DNA from: Variovorax paradoxus | GTDB taxonomy: Bacteria > Pseudomonadota > Gammaproteobacteria > Burkholderiales > Burkholderiaceae_C | DNA length: 64,000 bases | Reading direction: 5' to 3' | Assembly (NCBI RefSeq): GCF_009498455.1 | Contig: NZ_CP045644.1 | Span: 310,001 to 374,000, forward strand | Part shown: positions 9,268-17,819 of the stretch, piece after piece | Layout of the letters: each line of letters starts with the position of its first letter | How positions within the stretch are numbered: the stretch's first letter is position 1 | Translations under genes and position numbers: made by a program | Notes under the pieces: generated by a model | Databases searched by the model: none | What the model saw: the letters and a program-made list of their open reading frames with translations, nothing else | What the model was told of the DNA's origin: nothing

Positions 9268-11529
9268 ATGACCTCCCGCCGCAACTTTCTCACCGGCACC
9301 GCCACCACCGGTGCCGCCGCGCTCGCACTCTCAGCCTTTCCGCCGAGCATCCGACGCGCACTGGCCATTCCGGCCAACAACAAGACCGGCACGATCAAGG
9401 ACGTCGAACACGTCGTGATCCTGATGCAGGAGAACCGGTCGTTCGACCACTACTTCGGCACGCTCGCCGGCGTGCGTGGCTTCGGCGACCGCTTTCCCAT
9501 TCCGCTGCCCAAGGGCCTCAACGTCTGGCAGCAGAGCGATGCCAACGGCAACGTGGTGCTGCCGTACCACTTCGACAGCCGCAAGGGCAATGCGCAGCGC
9601 GACGGCGGCACGCCGCACGACTGGGACGACAGCCAGCAGGCCTGGGGCGGCGGCCGCATGAACGAATGGGCGAGCTACAAGACGCCCAAGGCCATGGGGT
9701 ACCACAAGGCGGCCGAGATTCCGTTCCAGTTCGCGCTGGCCGATGCCTTCACGCTGTGCGACGCGTACCACTGCGCGATGCACACCGGCACCGACGCGAA
9801 CCGCTCATTCCACATCACCGGCACCAACGGCCCGACCGCGCAGGGCGTGGCCTTCGTCAGCAACGAGTGGGACTGGCTGGACGCCACGCCCAGCAAAGTC
9901 GACACCGGCTACACGTGGAAGACCTATGCCGAGCGGCTCGAAGACGCCGGCGTGAGCTGGATCTGCTACCAGAACATGCCCGACGAATGGGGCGACAACA
10001 TGCTCGGCGCGTTCCGCCAGTTCCGCCGCGCCAACCGCGCGTCGCCCTACCCGGTGACGAGCGGCTACTACAAGGCGCCGTTTTCCGACACGGGCCAGAA
10101 GCTCCCCTTCCACGCCTACGACGCGGCCAGCGACAACCCGGGCAACCCGCTCTACAAGGGCATCGCCAACACGCTGCCAGGCGACAAGCCCGAGGACTAC
10201 CTGGACGCGTTCCGTCGCGACATCAAGGCCGGCCGCCTGCCGAAGGTGAGCTGGATCAACGCGCCCTCCGCGTACTGCGAGCACCCCGGCCCGTCGAGCC
10301 CGGTGCAGGGCGCGTGGTTTGTGCAGGAAATCCTCGATGCGCTCACCGCCGTGCCGGAGGTCTGGAGCAAGACCGTGCTGCTGGTGAACTTCGACGAGAA
10401 CGACGGCTACTTCGACCACGTGCCTTCGCCATCGGCGCCGTCGCTCAACGCAGACAAGACGCCGGCCGGCAAGACGACCCTCGCCACCGACGACCTGAAG
10501 GCCGAGTACTTCACGCAGCCCGCGCCCGAAGGCAGCACCTCGCAACCCGCACCCGACGGTCGCGTGTACGGCCCGGGCCCGCGCGTGCCGATGTACGTGA
10601 TCTCTCCGTGGAGCCGCGGCGGCTGGGTCAACTCCCAGGCGTTCGACCACACCTCGGTGCTGCGCTTTCTCGAGACGCGCTTCGGCGTGAAGGAGCCGAA
10701 CATCTCGCCCTTCCGGCGCGCGGTGTGCGGCGACCTCACGAGCGCCTTCAACTTCGCCACGCCGAACACCGAGGCTCCGCCCGCACTCGCAGGGCGCACG
10801 ACCCGGACCGACGCCGACACGTTGAGAACCACTCAGGAGTTCGATGCAGGCGGCAAGAAGAGGCCACCCATCGAGCCCCCTGTTGATCCGCAGCTGCCGC
10901 GACAAGTCACCGGCACGCGACCGTCGCGCGCCCTGCCCTACGAGCTGCACACGAGCGCCAGGGCCGACACCCTCACCGGCACCGTGAAGCTGATCTTCTC
11001 GAACACCGGCAAGGCCGCCGCCGTGTTCCACGTGTACGACAAGCTCAACCTCGACCGCCTGCCGCGCCGCTACATGGTCGAGCCCGGCAAGACGCTCGAC
11101 GACAGCTGGGCCGCGGCCACCGACAACAGCGGCTTCTACGACCTGTGGGTGCTCGGCCCCAACGGCTACCACCGCCACTTCAAGGGCGACCTCAACCGCC
11201 TGCGCGCCGGCGGCGTGGCGGCGCCCGAGGTGCGTGTCTGCTACGACATCGCCAACGGCAATGTGTACCTGCAGATGCGTAACGACGGCAAGGCCGCGTG
11301 CAAGTTCACGGTGCGCGCCAAGGCCTACCGCGACGACGGCCCGTGGAACGCGACGGTGAACGGCGGCGCGCAGTCCGAGCAGCACTGGGAGCTCGCCGCC
11401 AGCGGCCAGTGGTACGACTTCGCCGTCACCTGCGACAGCGACCCCGCCTTCTACCGCCGCTTTGCCGGCCGCGTGGAAACCGGCAAGCACACGGTCAGCG
11501 ATCCGGCGATGGGCTTGCCCGACCTCTGA
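9268..11529 (+). CDS. Phosphocholine-specific phospholipase C, paralogue 2, Tat-exported
   Basis: Tandem paralogue of the preceding gene, 753 residues, starting 15 bases after it. The N-terminal 60 residues are almost identical (twin-arginine TSRRNFLTG, then the same AALALSAFPPSIRRALAIPA segment). The catalytic motif VILMQENRSFDHYFGTL, the DENDGYFDH motif and both DUF756 domains are present. The paralogues diverge mainly in surface loops: copy 2 carries SGYYKAPFSDTGQKLPF at about 268-284 and a different linker before the first DUF756 domain. This suggests an older duplication with specialisation to different head groups, as with haemolytic and non-haemolytic PLC of Pseudomonas. Which copy is which cannot be decided from sequence alone. 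Confidence 0.93.
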   Translation: MTSRRNFLTGTATTGAAALALSAFPPSIRRALAIPANNKTGTIKDVEHVVILMQENRSFDHYFGTLAGVRGFGDRFPIPLPKGLNVWQQSDANGNVVLPYHFDSRKGNAQRDGGTPHDWDDSQQAWGGGRMNEWASYKTPKAMGYHKAAEIPFQFALADAFTLCDAYHCAMHTGTDANRSFHITGTNGPTAQGVAFVSNEWDWLDATPSKVDTGYTWKTYAERLEDAGVSWICYQNMPDEWGDNMLGAFRQFRRANRASPYPVTSGYYKAPFSDTGQKLPFHAYDAASDNPGNPLYKGIANTLPGDKPEDYLDAFRRDIKAGRLPKVSWINAPSAYCEHPGPSSPVQGAWFVQEILDALTAVPEVWSKTVLLVNFDENDGYFDHVPSPSAPSLNADKTPAGKTTLATDDLKAEYFTQPAPEGSTSQPAPDGRVYGPGPRVPMYVISPWSRGGWVNSQAFDHTSVLRFLETRFGVKEPNISPFRRAVCGDLTSAFNFATPNTEAPPALAGRTTRTDADTLRTTQEFDAGGKKRPPIEPPVDPQLPRQVTGTRPSRALPYELHTSARADTLTGTVKLIFSNTGKAAAVFHVYDKLNLDRLPRRYMVEPGKTLDDSWAAATDNSGFYDLWVLGPNGYHRHFKGDLNRLRAGGVAAPEVRVCYDIANGNVYLQMRNDGKAACKFTVRAKAYRDDGPWNATVNGGAQSEQHWELAASGQWYDFAVTCDSDPAFYRRFAGRVETGKHTVSDPAMGLPDL

Positions 11530-11545
11530 AGACGTAGGCATGATC

Positions 11546-11572
11546 CCCCCGCGCCCGCCAGTGGCGCGGGGG
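11546..11572 (+). promoter_or_regulatory. Perfect GC hairpin abutting the LysR start codon
   Basis: Ten-base-pair perfect stem CCCCCGCGCC / GGCGCGGGGG (11546-11555 with 11563-11572) with a 7-base loop, lying 17 bases after the phospholipase stop and 5 bases before the ATG of the LysR gene at 11578. It has no T-run after it, so it is not a classical intrinsic terminator. Its 3' arm contains the only G-rich stretch that could act as ribosome-binding site for the LysR gene, so folding would hide it. Confidence 0.6.
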
Positions 11573-11577
11573 AATTC

Positions 11578-12480
11578 ATGCACGCCAAGGTCATTCGGTA
11601 CTTCGTCGAGGTGGTTCGCGCGGGCTCGATCCGCAAGGCGGCCGAGCAACTGCACGTGGTGCCCACGGCCGTCAACCGGCAGATCCTCAACCTCGAGGAA
11701 GAACTGGGCGCGCCGCTGTTCGAGCGCATCCACAACACGCTCAAGCTCACGCCCGTGGGCGAGATCGTGCTGGCGCATGCGCGCGGCACGCTGCGCGAGT
11801 TCGACCTCGTGCGCCAGCGCATCGAGGACGTGCGCGGCCTGCGCCAGGGCGAGGTCACGCTGGCCACCACGGCCGGCCTGGCCGACGCCTTCCTGCCCGC
11901 TGTGGTGCAGCGCTTTCGCGCGGCGCACCCGGGCATCCAACTCAAGCTGCTGGGCCTGCCCATCGCGGCCGTGCTGCGCAGCGTGGCCGAAGGCGATGCC
12001 GATCTGGCGCTGGCCTACGACGTGCCCGGCACGGCCGGCTTTCGCACGCTGTTCAGCAGCGAATGGCCGATCGGCGCGGTGGTGCCGCCGGGCCATCCGC
12101 TCACGGCGCATGCGACCACGGTGCTGGCGGAGTGCGTGGGCTACCCGCTGATCCTGCCCGCGCCGTCGCTGTCGATCCGGCCGATCCTCGACGCCGCGTT
12201 CGAACGCTCCGCCATCCGCGTGTCGCCGGTGGTCGAAACCACCTCGACCGCGCTGATGCGCCGGCTGGTGCGCGACGGCGGCGGTATCACGCTGCTGAAC
12301 CGCCTGGACGTGGACGAGGAGCGCAACGACGGCACGCTGGTCTTCGTGCCGCTGCGCGACACCACGCTGGGCGCGCAGACGCTCACGCTCGAGACCCGCG
12401 CCGCGCAGCCGCCGAGCGCCGCGGCCGAGCTGTTCGCGAACCATGTCGTGGCCTGCCTGGACGACCTTCTGGCGCCCTGA
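11578..12480 (+). CDS. LysR-family transcriptional regulator (near purine genes)
   Basis: DNA-binding regulator of 300 residues. N-terminal winged helix-turn-helix (MHAKVIRYFVEVVRAGSIRKAAEQLHV, then VNRQILNLEEELGAPLFER), linker helix, and a LysR substrate-binding domain from about residue 90. It lies upstream of, and on the same strand as, the purine permease and deaminase genes (138-base gap), so they are its likely targets; the inducer could be a purine or its deamination product (inference). A GC hairpin covers the region just before its start codon. The first helix starts directly at the initiator, so the start is well fixed. Confidence 0.9.
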   Translation: MHAKVIRYFVEVVRAGSIRKAAEQLHVVPTAVNRQILNLEEELGAPLFERIHNTLKLTPVGEIVLAHARGTLREFDLVRQRIEDVRGLRQGEVTLATTAGLADAFLPAVVQRFRAAHPGIQLKLLGLPIAAVLRSVAEGDADLALAYDVPGTAGFRTLFSSEWPIGAVVPPGHPLTAHATTVLAECVGYPLILPAPSLSIRPILDAAFERSAIRVSPVVETTSTALMRRLVRDGGGITLLNRLDVDEERNDGTLVFVPLRDTTLGAQTLTLETRAAQPPSAAAELFANHVVACLDDLLAP

Positions 12481-12554
12481 AACTGCGCGCGTCCGCTCTG
12501 GCAGCCCTTCCGATGACCGTCCACTTTTTGTGCACAGGGCGCGTCATTTATTGA

Positions 12555-12570
12555 CTTTGCATGAGCAAAG
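12555..12570. promoter_or_regulatory. Small palindrome upstream of purine permease gene
   Basis: Perfect CTTTGC-ATGA-GCAAAG inverted repeat, 49 bases before the permease ATG; a second palindrome TGTGCACA lies at 12529-12536. Both are in the 138-base gap between the LysR gene and the permease and are candidate operator or promoter-proximal sites. No convincing sigma-70 pair with 16-18 base spacing is seen next to them. Confidence 0.35.
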
Positions 12571-12618
12571 ACATCGCTCCTAGACTGCCGCGCCGGTTCA
12601 TCGGCAGGAAAGGCTCCC

Positions 12619-14034
12619 ATGTTCTCGAACGATAAAAAGACCCTCGCAGGAGACGGCGAAGGGGTCGACCAGAAGCTTCCGCTCGCCCGTTGCGGCGCAT
12701 TGAGCCTGCAGCACGTGCTCGTGATGTACGCGGGCACGGTGGCCGTGCCGCTCATCGTGGGCGGTGCGCTCGGCCTCTCGAAGGCCGACATCGCGTTTCT
12801 CATCAACGCCGACCTGTTCGCCGCCGGCATCGCCACGCTGGTGCAGGCCATCGGCTTCTGGCGCTTCGGCATCCGCATGCCGGTGATGATGGGCGTGACC
12901 TTCGCGGCCGTCGGGCCGATGATCGCCATCGGCATGGACCCCTCGCTCGGTCTGCCCGCGATCTACGGCGCGACCATCGTGGCGGGCGTGTTCGGCATGC
13001 TCGTCGCGCCGCTCATGGGGCGGGTGCTGGGCGTGTTTCCGCCGCTCGTCACGGGCACGGTCATCACGCTGATCGGCGTGTCGCTCATGGGCGTGGCCAT
13101 CAACTGGGCGGCCGGCGGCCAGCCCACGGCGACCCGCATGATCGGCGGCGTGGCGCACGCGGTGGCCAACCCGGCCTATGGCGAGCCGGTGAACCTGGCG
13201 ATTGCCGCGGCGGTGCTCGCGGTGATCATCGCGATCACGCGCTTCGGCAAGGGCCTCGTCGCCAACATCGCGGTGCTGCTGGGCATCGTGTTCGGCGTGG
13301 GCGTGTCGCTGGCGCTCGGGCGCATGCACTTCGACGGGCTCGAAGAAGCGAGCTGGATCGCCGTGACCACGCCCTTCCACTTCGGCCTGCCGCGCTTCGA
13401 GCTCACGGCCATCGCCTCGATGTGCATCGTGATGCTCATCACGCTGGTCGAATCGACCGGCATGTTCCTCGCGCTGGGTGAGATCACCGGCCGCAAGGTG
13501 ACGACCGACGCACTCACGCGCGGGCTGCGCGCCGACGGGCTGGGCACGGTCATCGGCGGCGTGTTCAACACCTTCCCCTACACCTCGTTCTCGCAGAACG
13601 TGGGGCTGGTCACGGTGACGGGCGTGCGCTCGCGCTACGTGGCGGCGGGTGGTGGCCTGATGCTGATTGCACTCGCGCTGTTTCCGAAGATCGCGCACAT
13701 CGTGGCCTCGGTGCCGCAGTTCGTGCTCGGCGGTGCGGGCATCGTGATGTTCGGCATGGTGGCGGCCACGGGCGTGCGCATCCTGGGTGCGATCGACTAC
13801 GCGCAGAACCGCCACGCGCTGTACGTGATCGCCATTTCCATCGGGCTCGGGCTGATTCCCACGCTGTCGCCCAACTTCTTCCAGCACTTCCCCGCCTGGA
13901 CCCATCCGCTGACGCACAGCGGCATCGTGCTGGGCACGCTGGCCGCGGTGCTGCTCAATCTTTTCTACAACGGCGTGCTGTCGAAGGAACGGTCCTTCGC
14001 GATGGCGGCGCGCACTTCGCACGGCTCCGAATGA
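12619..14034 (+). CDS. NCS2-family purine permease
   Basis: Inner-membrane purine/H+ symporter of the nucleobase-ascorbate (NCS2) family, 471 residues with about 14 hydrophobic segments. The family's QH motif is present in TM1 (LSLQHVLVMYAGTVAVPLIVG), as are the substrate-site acidic residues around LITLVESTGMFLALGE in TM8 and QNVGLVTVTGVRSRY after it. This pattern fits the xanthine/urate branch rather than the uracil branch. Start ATG 12619 with upstream AGGAAAGG. The stop overlaps the following deaminase start by four bases (ATGA), so uptake and deamination are translationally coupled. The likely substrate is an oxidised or aminated purine such as 8-oxoguanine, guanine, xanthine or urate (inference). 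Confidence 0.9.
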   Translation: MFSNDKKTLAGDGEGVDQKLPLARCGALSLQHVLVMYAGTVAVPLIVGGALGLSKADIAFLINADLFAAGIATLVQAIGFWRFGIRMPVMMGVTFAAVGPMIAIGMDPSLGLPAIYGATIVAGVFGMLVAPLMGRVLGVFPPLVTGTVITLIGVSLMGVAINWAAGGQPTATRMIGGVAHAVANPAYGEPVNLAIAAAVLAVIIAITRFGKGLVANIAVLLGIVFGVGVSLALGRMHFDGLEEASWIAVTTPFHFGLPRFELTAIASMCIVMLITLVESTGMFLALGEITGRKVTTDALTRGLRADGLGTVIGGVFNTFPYTSFSQNVGLVTVTGVRSRYVAAGGGLMLIALALFPKIAHIVASVPQFVLGGAGIVMFGMVAATGVRILGAIDYAQNRHALYVIAISIGLGLIPTLSPNFFQHFPAWTHPLTHSGIVLGTLAAVLLNLFYNGVLSKERSFAMAARTSHGSE

Positions 14035-15470
14035 CCCTTCAACATCCATCTTCTTCCTCGCAACCGCAGCGCCCGCCGCTGCTGATCGTCCGCCACGCCG
14101 ACGTGCTCGTCACCATGGACGCAGCCCGGCGCGAGATCGCCGACGGCGCCGTGGTGATGAACGGCCCCGCCGTCGCCTGGGTGGGCGCCACGGCCGAGCT
14201 GCCGGCGCCCTACCTCGACGCGCTGCGCAGCGGCCAGGCCGAGGCCATCGACATGCACGGCCATGTCGTGATGCCGGGGCTGGTCAACACGCACCACCAC
14301 ATGTACCAGAGCCTCACGCGCGCCGTGCCCGAGGCGCAGGATGCCGAGCTCTTCGGCTGGCTCACGAACCTGTACCTGCTGTGGGCGCGGCTCACGCCCG
14401 AGATGATCCGCGTGTCGACGCAGACCGCGATGGCCGAGCTGATGCGCTCGGGCTGCACCACCACGAGCGACCACCTCTACCTGTTTCCCAACGGGTCGCG
14501 GCTCGACGACTCGATCGAGGCCGCCGACGCCATGGGCATGCGCTTCCACGCGGCGCGCGGCAGCATGAGCGTGGGCCGCAGCGCCGGCGGCCTGCCGCCC
14601 GACGAGGTGGTGGAGACCGAGGCCGCGATCCTGCGCGACAGCGAACGGCTCATCGACCGCTGGCACAACCCCGCGCGCCATTCGATGCGCCGCATCGTGC
14701 TCGCGCCCTGCTCGCCGTTCTCGGTGTCGCGCGACCTGATGCGGCTGTCGGCCGAGCTGGCGCGCGCACGCGGCGTGTCGCTGCACACGCACCTGGCCGA
14801 GAACGACAACGACGTGGCGTACTCGCGCGAGAAGTTCGGCATGACGCCGGCCGAATACGCCGAAGACCTGGGCTGGGTCGGCCCCGACGTGTGGCACGCG
14901 CACTGCGTGAAGCTCGACGACGCCGGCATCGCGCTCTTCGGGCGTACCGGCACCGGCGTGGCGCACTGCCCGTGCTCGAACATGCGGCTGGCCTCGGGCA
15001 TCGCGCCCATCGGGGCCATGCGGCGCGCGGGCGTGGCCGTGGGCCTGGGCGTGGACGGGAGCGCGTCGAACGACGGCGCGCACATGCTGGGCGAGGCGCG
15101 CCAGGCGATGCTGCTGCAGCGCGTGGGCTACGGCCCGGCTGCGATGACCGCGCGCGAAGCGCTCGAGATCGCCACGGTCGGCGGTGCCCGCGTGCTCGGG
15201 CGCGACGACATCGGTGCCCTCGCACCGGGCATGTCGGCCGACCTCGTGGCCTTCGACATGCGCGGCGTCGACCACGCAGGCGCCTGGCACGACCCGGTCG
15301 CGGCGCTGGTGTTCTGCACGCCGGTGGCGGCGGCACTGAGCGTGATCGACGGCGTGGTCCGCATCCGCGACGGGCGCTTCACGGGCTTCGAGTTGGCGCC
15401 GCTGCTGGCCACGCACCGCGACCTGGCGCGCACGCTGTACGAAAGCGCGCGGCATCCGCACACCGCCTGA
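14031..15470 (+). CDS. 8-oxoguanine deaminase-type amidohydrolase
   Basis: Metal-dependent hydrolase of the amidohydrolase superfamily, 479 residues, of the branch that holds 8-oxoguanine deaminase and the s-triazine hydrolases AtzB/TrzN. Visible metal and catalytic motifs: H88xH90 in NTHHHMYQSL, SGCTTTSDHLY, HTHLAEND, the later metal His in VWHAHCVKL, and the metal Asp in GLGVDGSASND. No signal peptide. It overlaps the permease stop by 4 bases, implying intake and deamination of one substrate. 8-oxoguanine (giving urate) is the best supported guess; a related aminated purine is the alternative. The short Ser/Gln-rich N-terminal tail before RPPLLIVRHADVLVTMD could be shortened by an alternative start. 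Confidence 0.85.
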   Translation: MTLQHPSSSSQPQRPPLLIVRHADVLVTMDAARREIADGAVVMNGPAVAWVGATAELPAPYLDALRSGQAEAIDMHGHVVMPGLVNTHHHMYQSLTRAVPEAQDAELFGWLTNLYLLWARLTPEMIRVSTQTAMAELMRSGCTTTSDHLYLFPNGSRLDDSIEAADAMGMRFHAARGSMSVGRSAGGLPPDEVVETEAAILRDSERLIDRWHNPARHSMRRIVLAPCSPFSVSRDLMRLSAELARARGVSLHTHLAENDNDVAYSREKFGMTPAEYAEDLGWVGPDVWHAHCVKLDDAGIALFGRTGTGVAHCPCSNMRLASGIAPIGAMRRAGVAVGLGVDGSASNDGAHMLGEARQAMLLQRVGYGPAAMTAREALEIATVGGARVLGRDDIGALAPGMSADLVAFDMRGVDHAGAWHDPVAALVFCTPVAAALSVIDGVVRIRDGRFTGFELAPLLATHRDLARTLYESARHPHTA

Positions 15471-15489
15471 ACAGGCGATGCACTGATCG

Positions 15490-16788
15490 TCAGCGCCGCA
15501 TCGTGTCCAGCTGCGTGACCGGCGCGGCGTTGTTGCCCCACGACCCGCGGATGTAGGTGAGCACCTCGGCCACCTCGGTGGCGTCGAGCGCGTGCCCGAA
15601 CGGCGGCATGCCGTAGGGGCGCGGGTTGCCGGCCGTCGCGGGCAGGAAGCCACCGTGCGCGACCACCTGGATCAGGTTGGTGGGCCGCGCCATCGTCACC
15701 GCGCGATTGCCCGCGAGCGGCGGGTAGGCGCCGGCCGCGCCCTGGCCCTGGTCGCCGTGGCAGTAGGCGCAGCGCTGGTCGTAGATTTTGGCGCCGCGCA
15801 CCATCGCGCCGGCGTCGCGCCGCACCGGCGCGGCGGGCGCTTTCTGGGCTTCGGGCGCGTCCTGCTTCACGGCCTCGGGCAGGTCCTTCAGGTAGATCGC
15901 CATCGCACCCAGGTCGGCGTCGCTCAGGTACTGCGTGCTGCGGAACACGACGTCGGCCATCGGACCCATCACCGAGCCGCGCGGGGCGGTGCCGGACTTG
16001 AGCAGCGCCACGACATCGGCCGCGGGCCAGTCGGCCACGCCGGCTTCGTGCGGGTCGGCCAGCGAGGGTGCGTACCAGTTCTCCACCGCGATCAGGCCGC
16101 CCGACAGCCCGAGCTTGGTTTCGGTCGCGCCCAGCGAGTTGCGGCTGCCGTGGCAGGCGATGCAGTGGCCCAGCCCGCCCACGAGGTAAGCGCCGCGGTT
16201 CCATTCGGCCGGCTTGTTCGCGTTCGCCACGAAGGGCTGCGGCTTGAACGAGAGCGCGCGCCACACGGCGAGCGCGGCCTGCGTGTCGTACGGAAAGCGC
16301 AGGCGGTGCGCCTTGTTTTCCGTGGCCGCGGGCGCCACGCTGCGCAGGTAGGCGTAGAGGGCGTCGGAGTCTTCACGCGTGACCTGCGTGAAGTTCGGGT
16401 ATGGGAAGGCCGGGTACAGCAGGCGCCCGTCCTTGCTGCGGCCGTTGTGCATGGCGCGCCAGAAATGCGCGCTGCTCCAGCCGCCGATGCCGTGCGTCGC
16501 ATCGGGCGTGAGGTTGGTCGCGTAGATGGTGCCGAACGGCGTTTCGAGCGGCACGCCGCCCGCGTAGGGCTGGCCGCCGCGCGTGGTGTGGCAGCCGGCG
16601 CAGTTGCCCGCCAGCGCGAGGTAGCGCCCGCGCTCGACGAGCTGCGGCGTGGCGTCGAAGGCTTCGGCGTGTTCGGGCAGCGGGTCTTCGCCGCGCAGGT
16701 TCAGCGCCAGCACGACGCCGGCCAACACGGCCGCCAGGGTGAGCAGGCCCAGCAGGGCCCAGCCGAAATGTCTCAATCGCGCGGTCAT
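15490..16788 (-). CDS. Trihaem cytochrome c (alcohol dehydrogenase-type electron acceptor subunit)
   Basis: Membrane-anchored periplasmic cytochrome of 432 residues. N-terminal hydrophobic anchor (WALLGLLTLAAVLAGVVLAL, about 10-29), then three haem-c sites: CAGCH at 63-67, CIACH near 215 and CAYCH near 355. Spacing and surrounding motifs (GRYLALAGNCAGCHT, YLVGGLGHCIACHGS, HLF/YYC-type) match the cytochrome subunits that receive electrons from membrane-bound alcohol or aldehyde dehydrogenases. No dehydrogenase gene adjoins it, so its electron donor is encoded elsewhere. It lies 7 bases downstream of the dihaem cytochrome gene and converges with the deaminase gene, 19 bases apart. Confidence 0.9.
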   Translation of the reverse strand: MTARLRHFGWALLGLLTLAAVLAGVVLALNLRGEDPLPEHAEAFDATPQLVERGRYLALAGNCAGCHTTRGGQPYAGGVPLETPFGTIYATNLTPDATHGIGGWSSAHFWRAMHNGRSKDGRLLYPAFPYPNFTQVTREDSDALYAYLRSVAPAATENKAHRLRFPYDTQAALAVWRALSFKPQPFVANANKPAEWNRGAYLVGGLGHCIACHGSRNSLGATETKLGLSGGLIAVENWYAPSLADPHEAGVADWPAADVVALLKSGTAPRGSVMGPMADVVFRSTQYLSDADLGAMAIYLKDLPEAVKQDAPEAQKAPAAPVRRDAGAMVRGAKIYDQRCAYCHGDQGQGAAGAYPPLAGNRAVTMARPTNLIQVVAHGGFLPATAGNPRPYGMPPFGHALDATEVAEVLTYIRGSWGNNAAPVTQLDTMRR

Positions 16789-16795
16789 CGGGTTC

Positions 16796-17521
16796 TCAGG
16801 GTTTCGCTGCGGTGGGCATGCCGCCGCAGGTGACGGGCAACGGCGCGGGCAGCGAGGCGGCCGGGCGGGTGTCGGCCGGCATCGGCTGCACGGCCAGCCA
16901 GCTGGCCACGGCGTTGATGTCGGCGGTGGTCATGCGCTGGCCGATCTGCGCCATGCAGTCGGGCGCGGGCGCGTGGCGCTCCTTGGTGAGCCAGGCGCCG
17001 AGCTGCGACGACACATACAGCCGCGGCAGGCCGAGCAGGCCGGGAATGGCCGGCTGCACGCCCGTGAGCGCCGCGCCGTGGCACTGCACGCAGGCCGGGA
17101 TGTTGCGCGCGGCATCGCCTTCGAGCGCCAGCTGGCGGCCCCGGCGCAGCTGCTCGGGCGAGGCGTCGCTCTGCGGCGAGATCGCCGCGTACGGCAGCGA
17201 CAGGTTCGCGAAGTACTCGGCCATCTCGCGCAGGTAGTCGTCCGACAGGTGCTGGACCATGTAGGTCATGTCGCTGTTGAAGCGGCGCCCGTCGCGAAAA
17301 CTCACGAGCTGGTTGAACAGGTAGCCCGCGGGCTTGCCCGCCAGGCGCGGGAAGAAGCCGGCGTTGGTGGTCGCGCCCTCGCGCCCGTGGCAGGCGATGC
17401 AGGCGGCCACGCGCTGTTCGATGGTGTCGGGCACGGTGGTGGTGGCGGCCTGCGCGGCGATGGGCGCAAGCGGCAACAGCAGCGCCAGGGCCAGCGCCGC
17501 ACGATGGAGCACGGCCTGCAT
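16796..17521 (-). CDS. Dihaem cytochrome c (c4-like)
   Basis: Exported 241-residue cytochrome with signal peptide (LALALLLPLAPIAAQA) and two haem-binding sites: CIACH followed by GREGA in the first half, and CVQCH followed by GAAL in the second. This is the two-fold arrangement of cytochrome c4 proteins, which shuttle electrons to terminal oxidases. The ATG at 17521 shares its A with the TGA of the upstream DUF2970 gene (TGATG), so this start is well supported; a longer in-frame extension exists but would have no signal peptide at its beginning. Co-transcribed with the trihaem cytochrome. Confidence 0.88.
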   Translation of the reverse strand: MQAVLHRAALALALLLPLAPIAAQAATTTVPDTIEQRVAACIACHGREGATTNAGFFPRLAGKPAGYLFNQLVSFRDGRRFNSDMTYMVQHLSDDYLREMAEYFANLSLPYAAISPQSDASPEQLRRGRQLALEGDAARNIPACVQCHGAALTGVQPAIPGLLGLPRLYVSSQLGAWLTKERHAPAPDCMAQIGQRMTTADINAVASWLAVQPMPADTRPAASLPAPLPVTCGGMPTAAKP

Positions 17522-17709
17522 CACGTGCCTGCCGCGAAATGCGCCAGGGCCAGCAGGCCCGCGATCAGCAGCAGGGCCATGCACAGCCCCACGCCGATCA
17601 GCGGCAGGATGCCCAATTGGGCGGTCCGCTTGTCGGCGTCGGCCCGGCGGCCGCCCAGCCCGATGAAGCTCCAGAGTACGGCGCGCACCGCGCGCATCAG
17701 ATTGAACAT
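17521..17709 (-). CDS. DUF2970-family small membrane protein
   Basis: Sixty-two residues starting MFNLMRAVRAVLWSFIGLGGR, with one C-terminal membrane helix (ILPLIGVGLCMALLLIAGLLAL). The combination of the RAVLWSFIG motif, a charged middle (RRADADK) and a single helix is that of the DUF2970 family, which is often found with respiratory genes in betaproteobacteria. First gene of the minus-strand cytochrome operon; its stop overlaps the dihaem cytochrome start by one base (TGATG). It probably assists assembly or anchoring of the respiratory components (inference from context only). Confidence 0.75.
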   Translation of the reverse strand: MFNLMRAVRAVLWSFIGLGGRRADADKRTAQLGILPLIGVGLCMALLLIAGLLALAHFAAGT

Positions 17710-17819
17710 GGCTCCACTGTCGCGCAAACGGGTCAAAAAAAACAGATGCAGATCCAGCTCGATTCACCATATCAGATTAGAGTCCCCGCGAATGACAACG
17801 CCCCCCCGATGAAACCCCG

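Noticed and set aside
12551..12586. Sigma-70 promoter TTGACT ... TAGACT before the purine permease.
   Set aside because: Spacing is 24 bases, too long for a functional -35/-10 pair.
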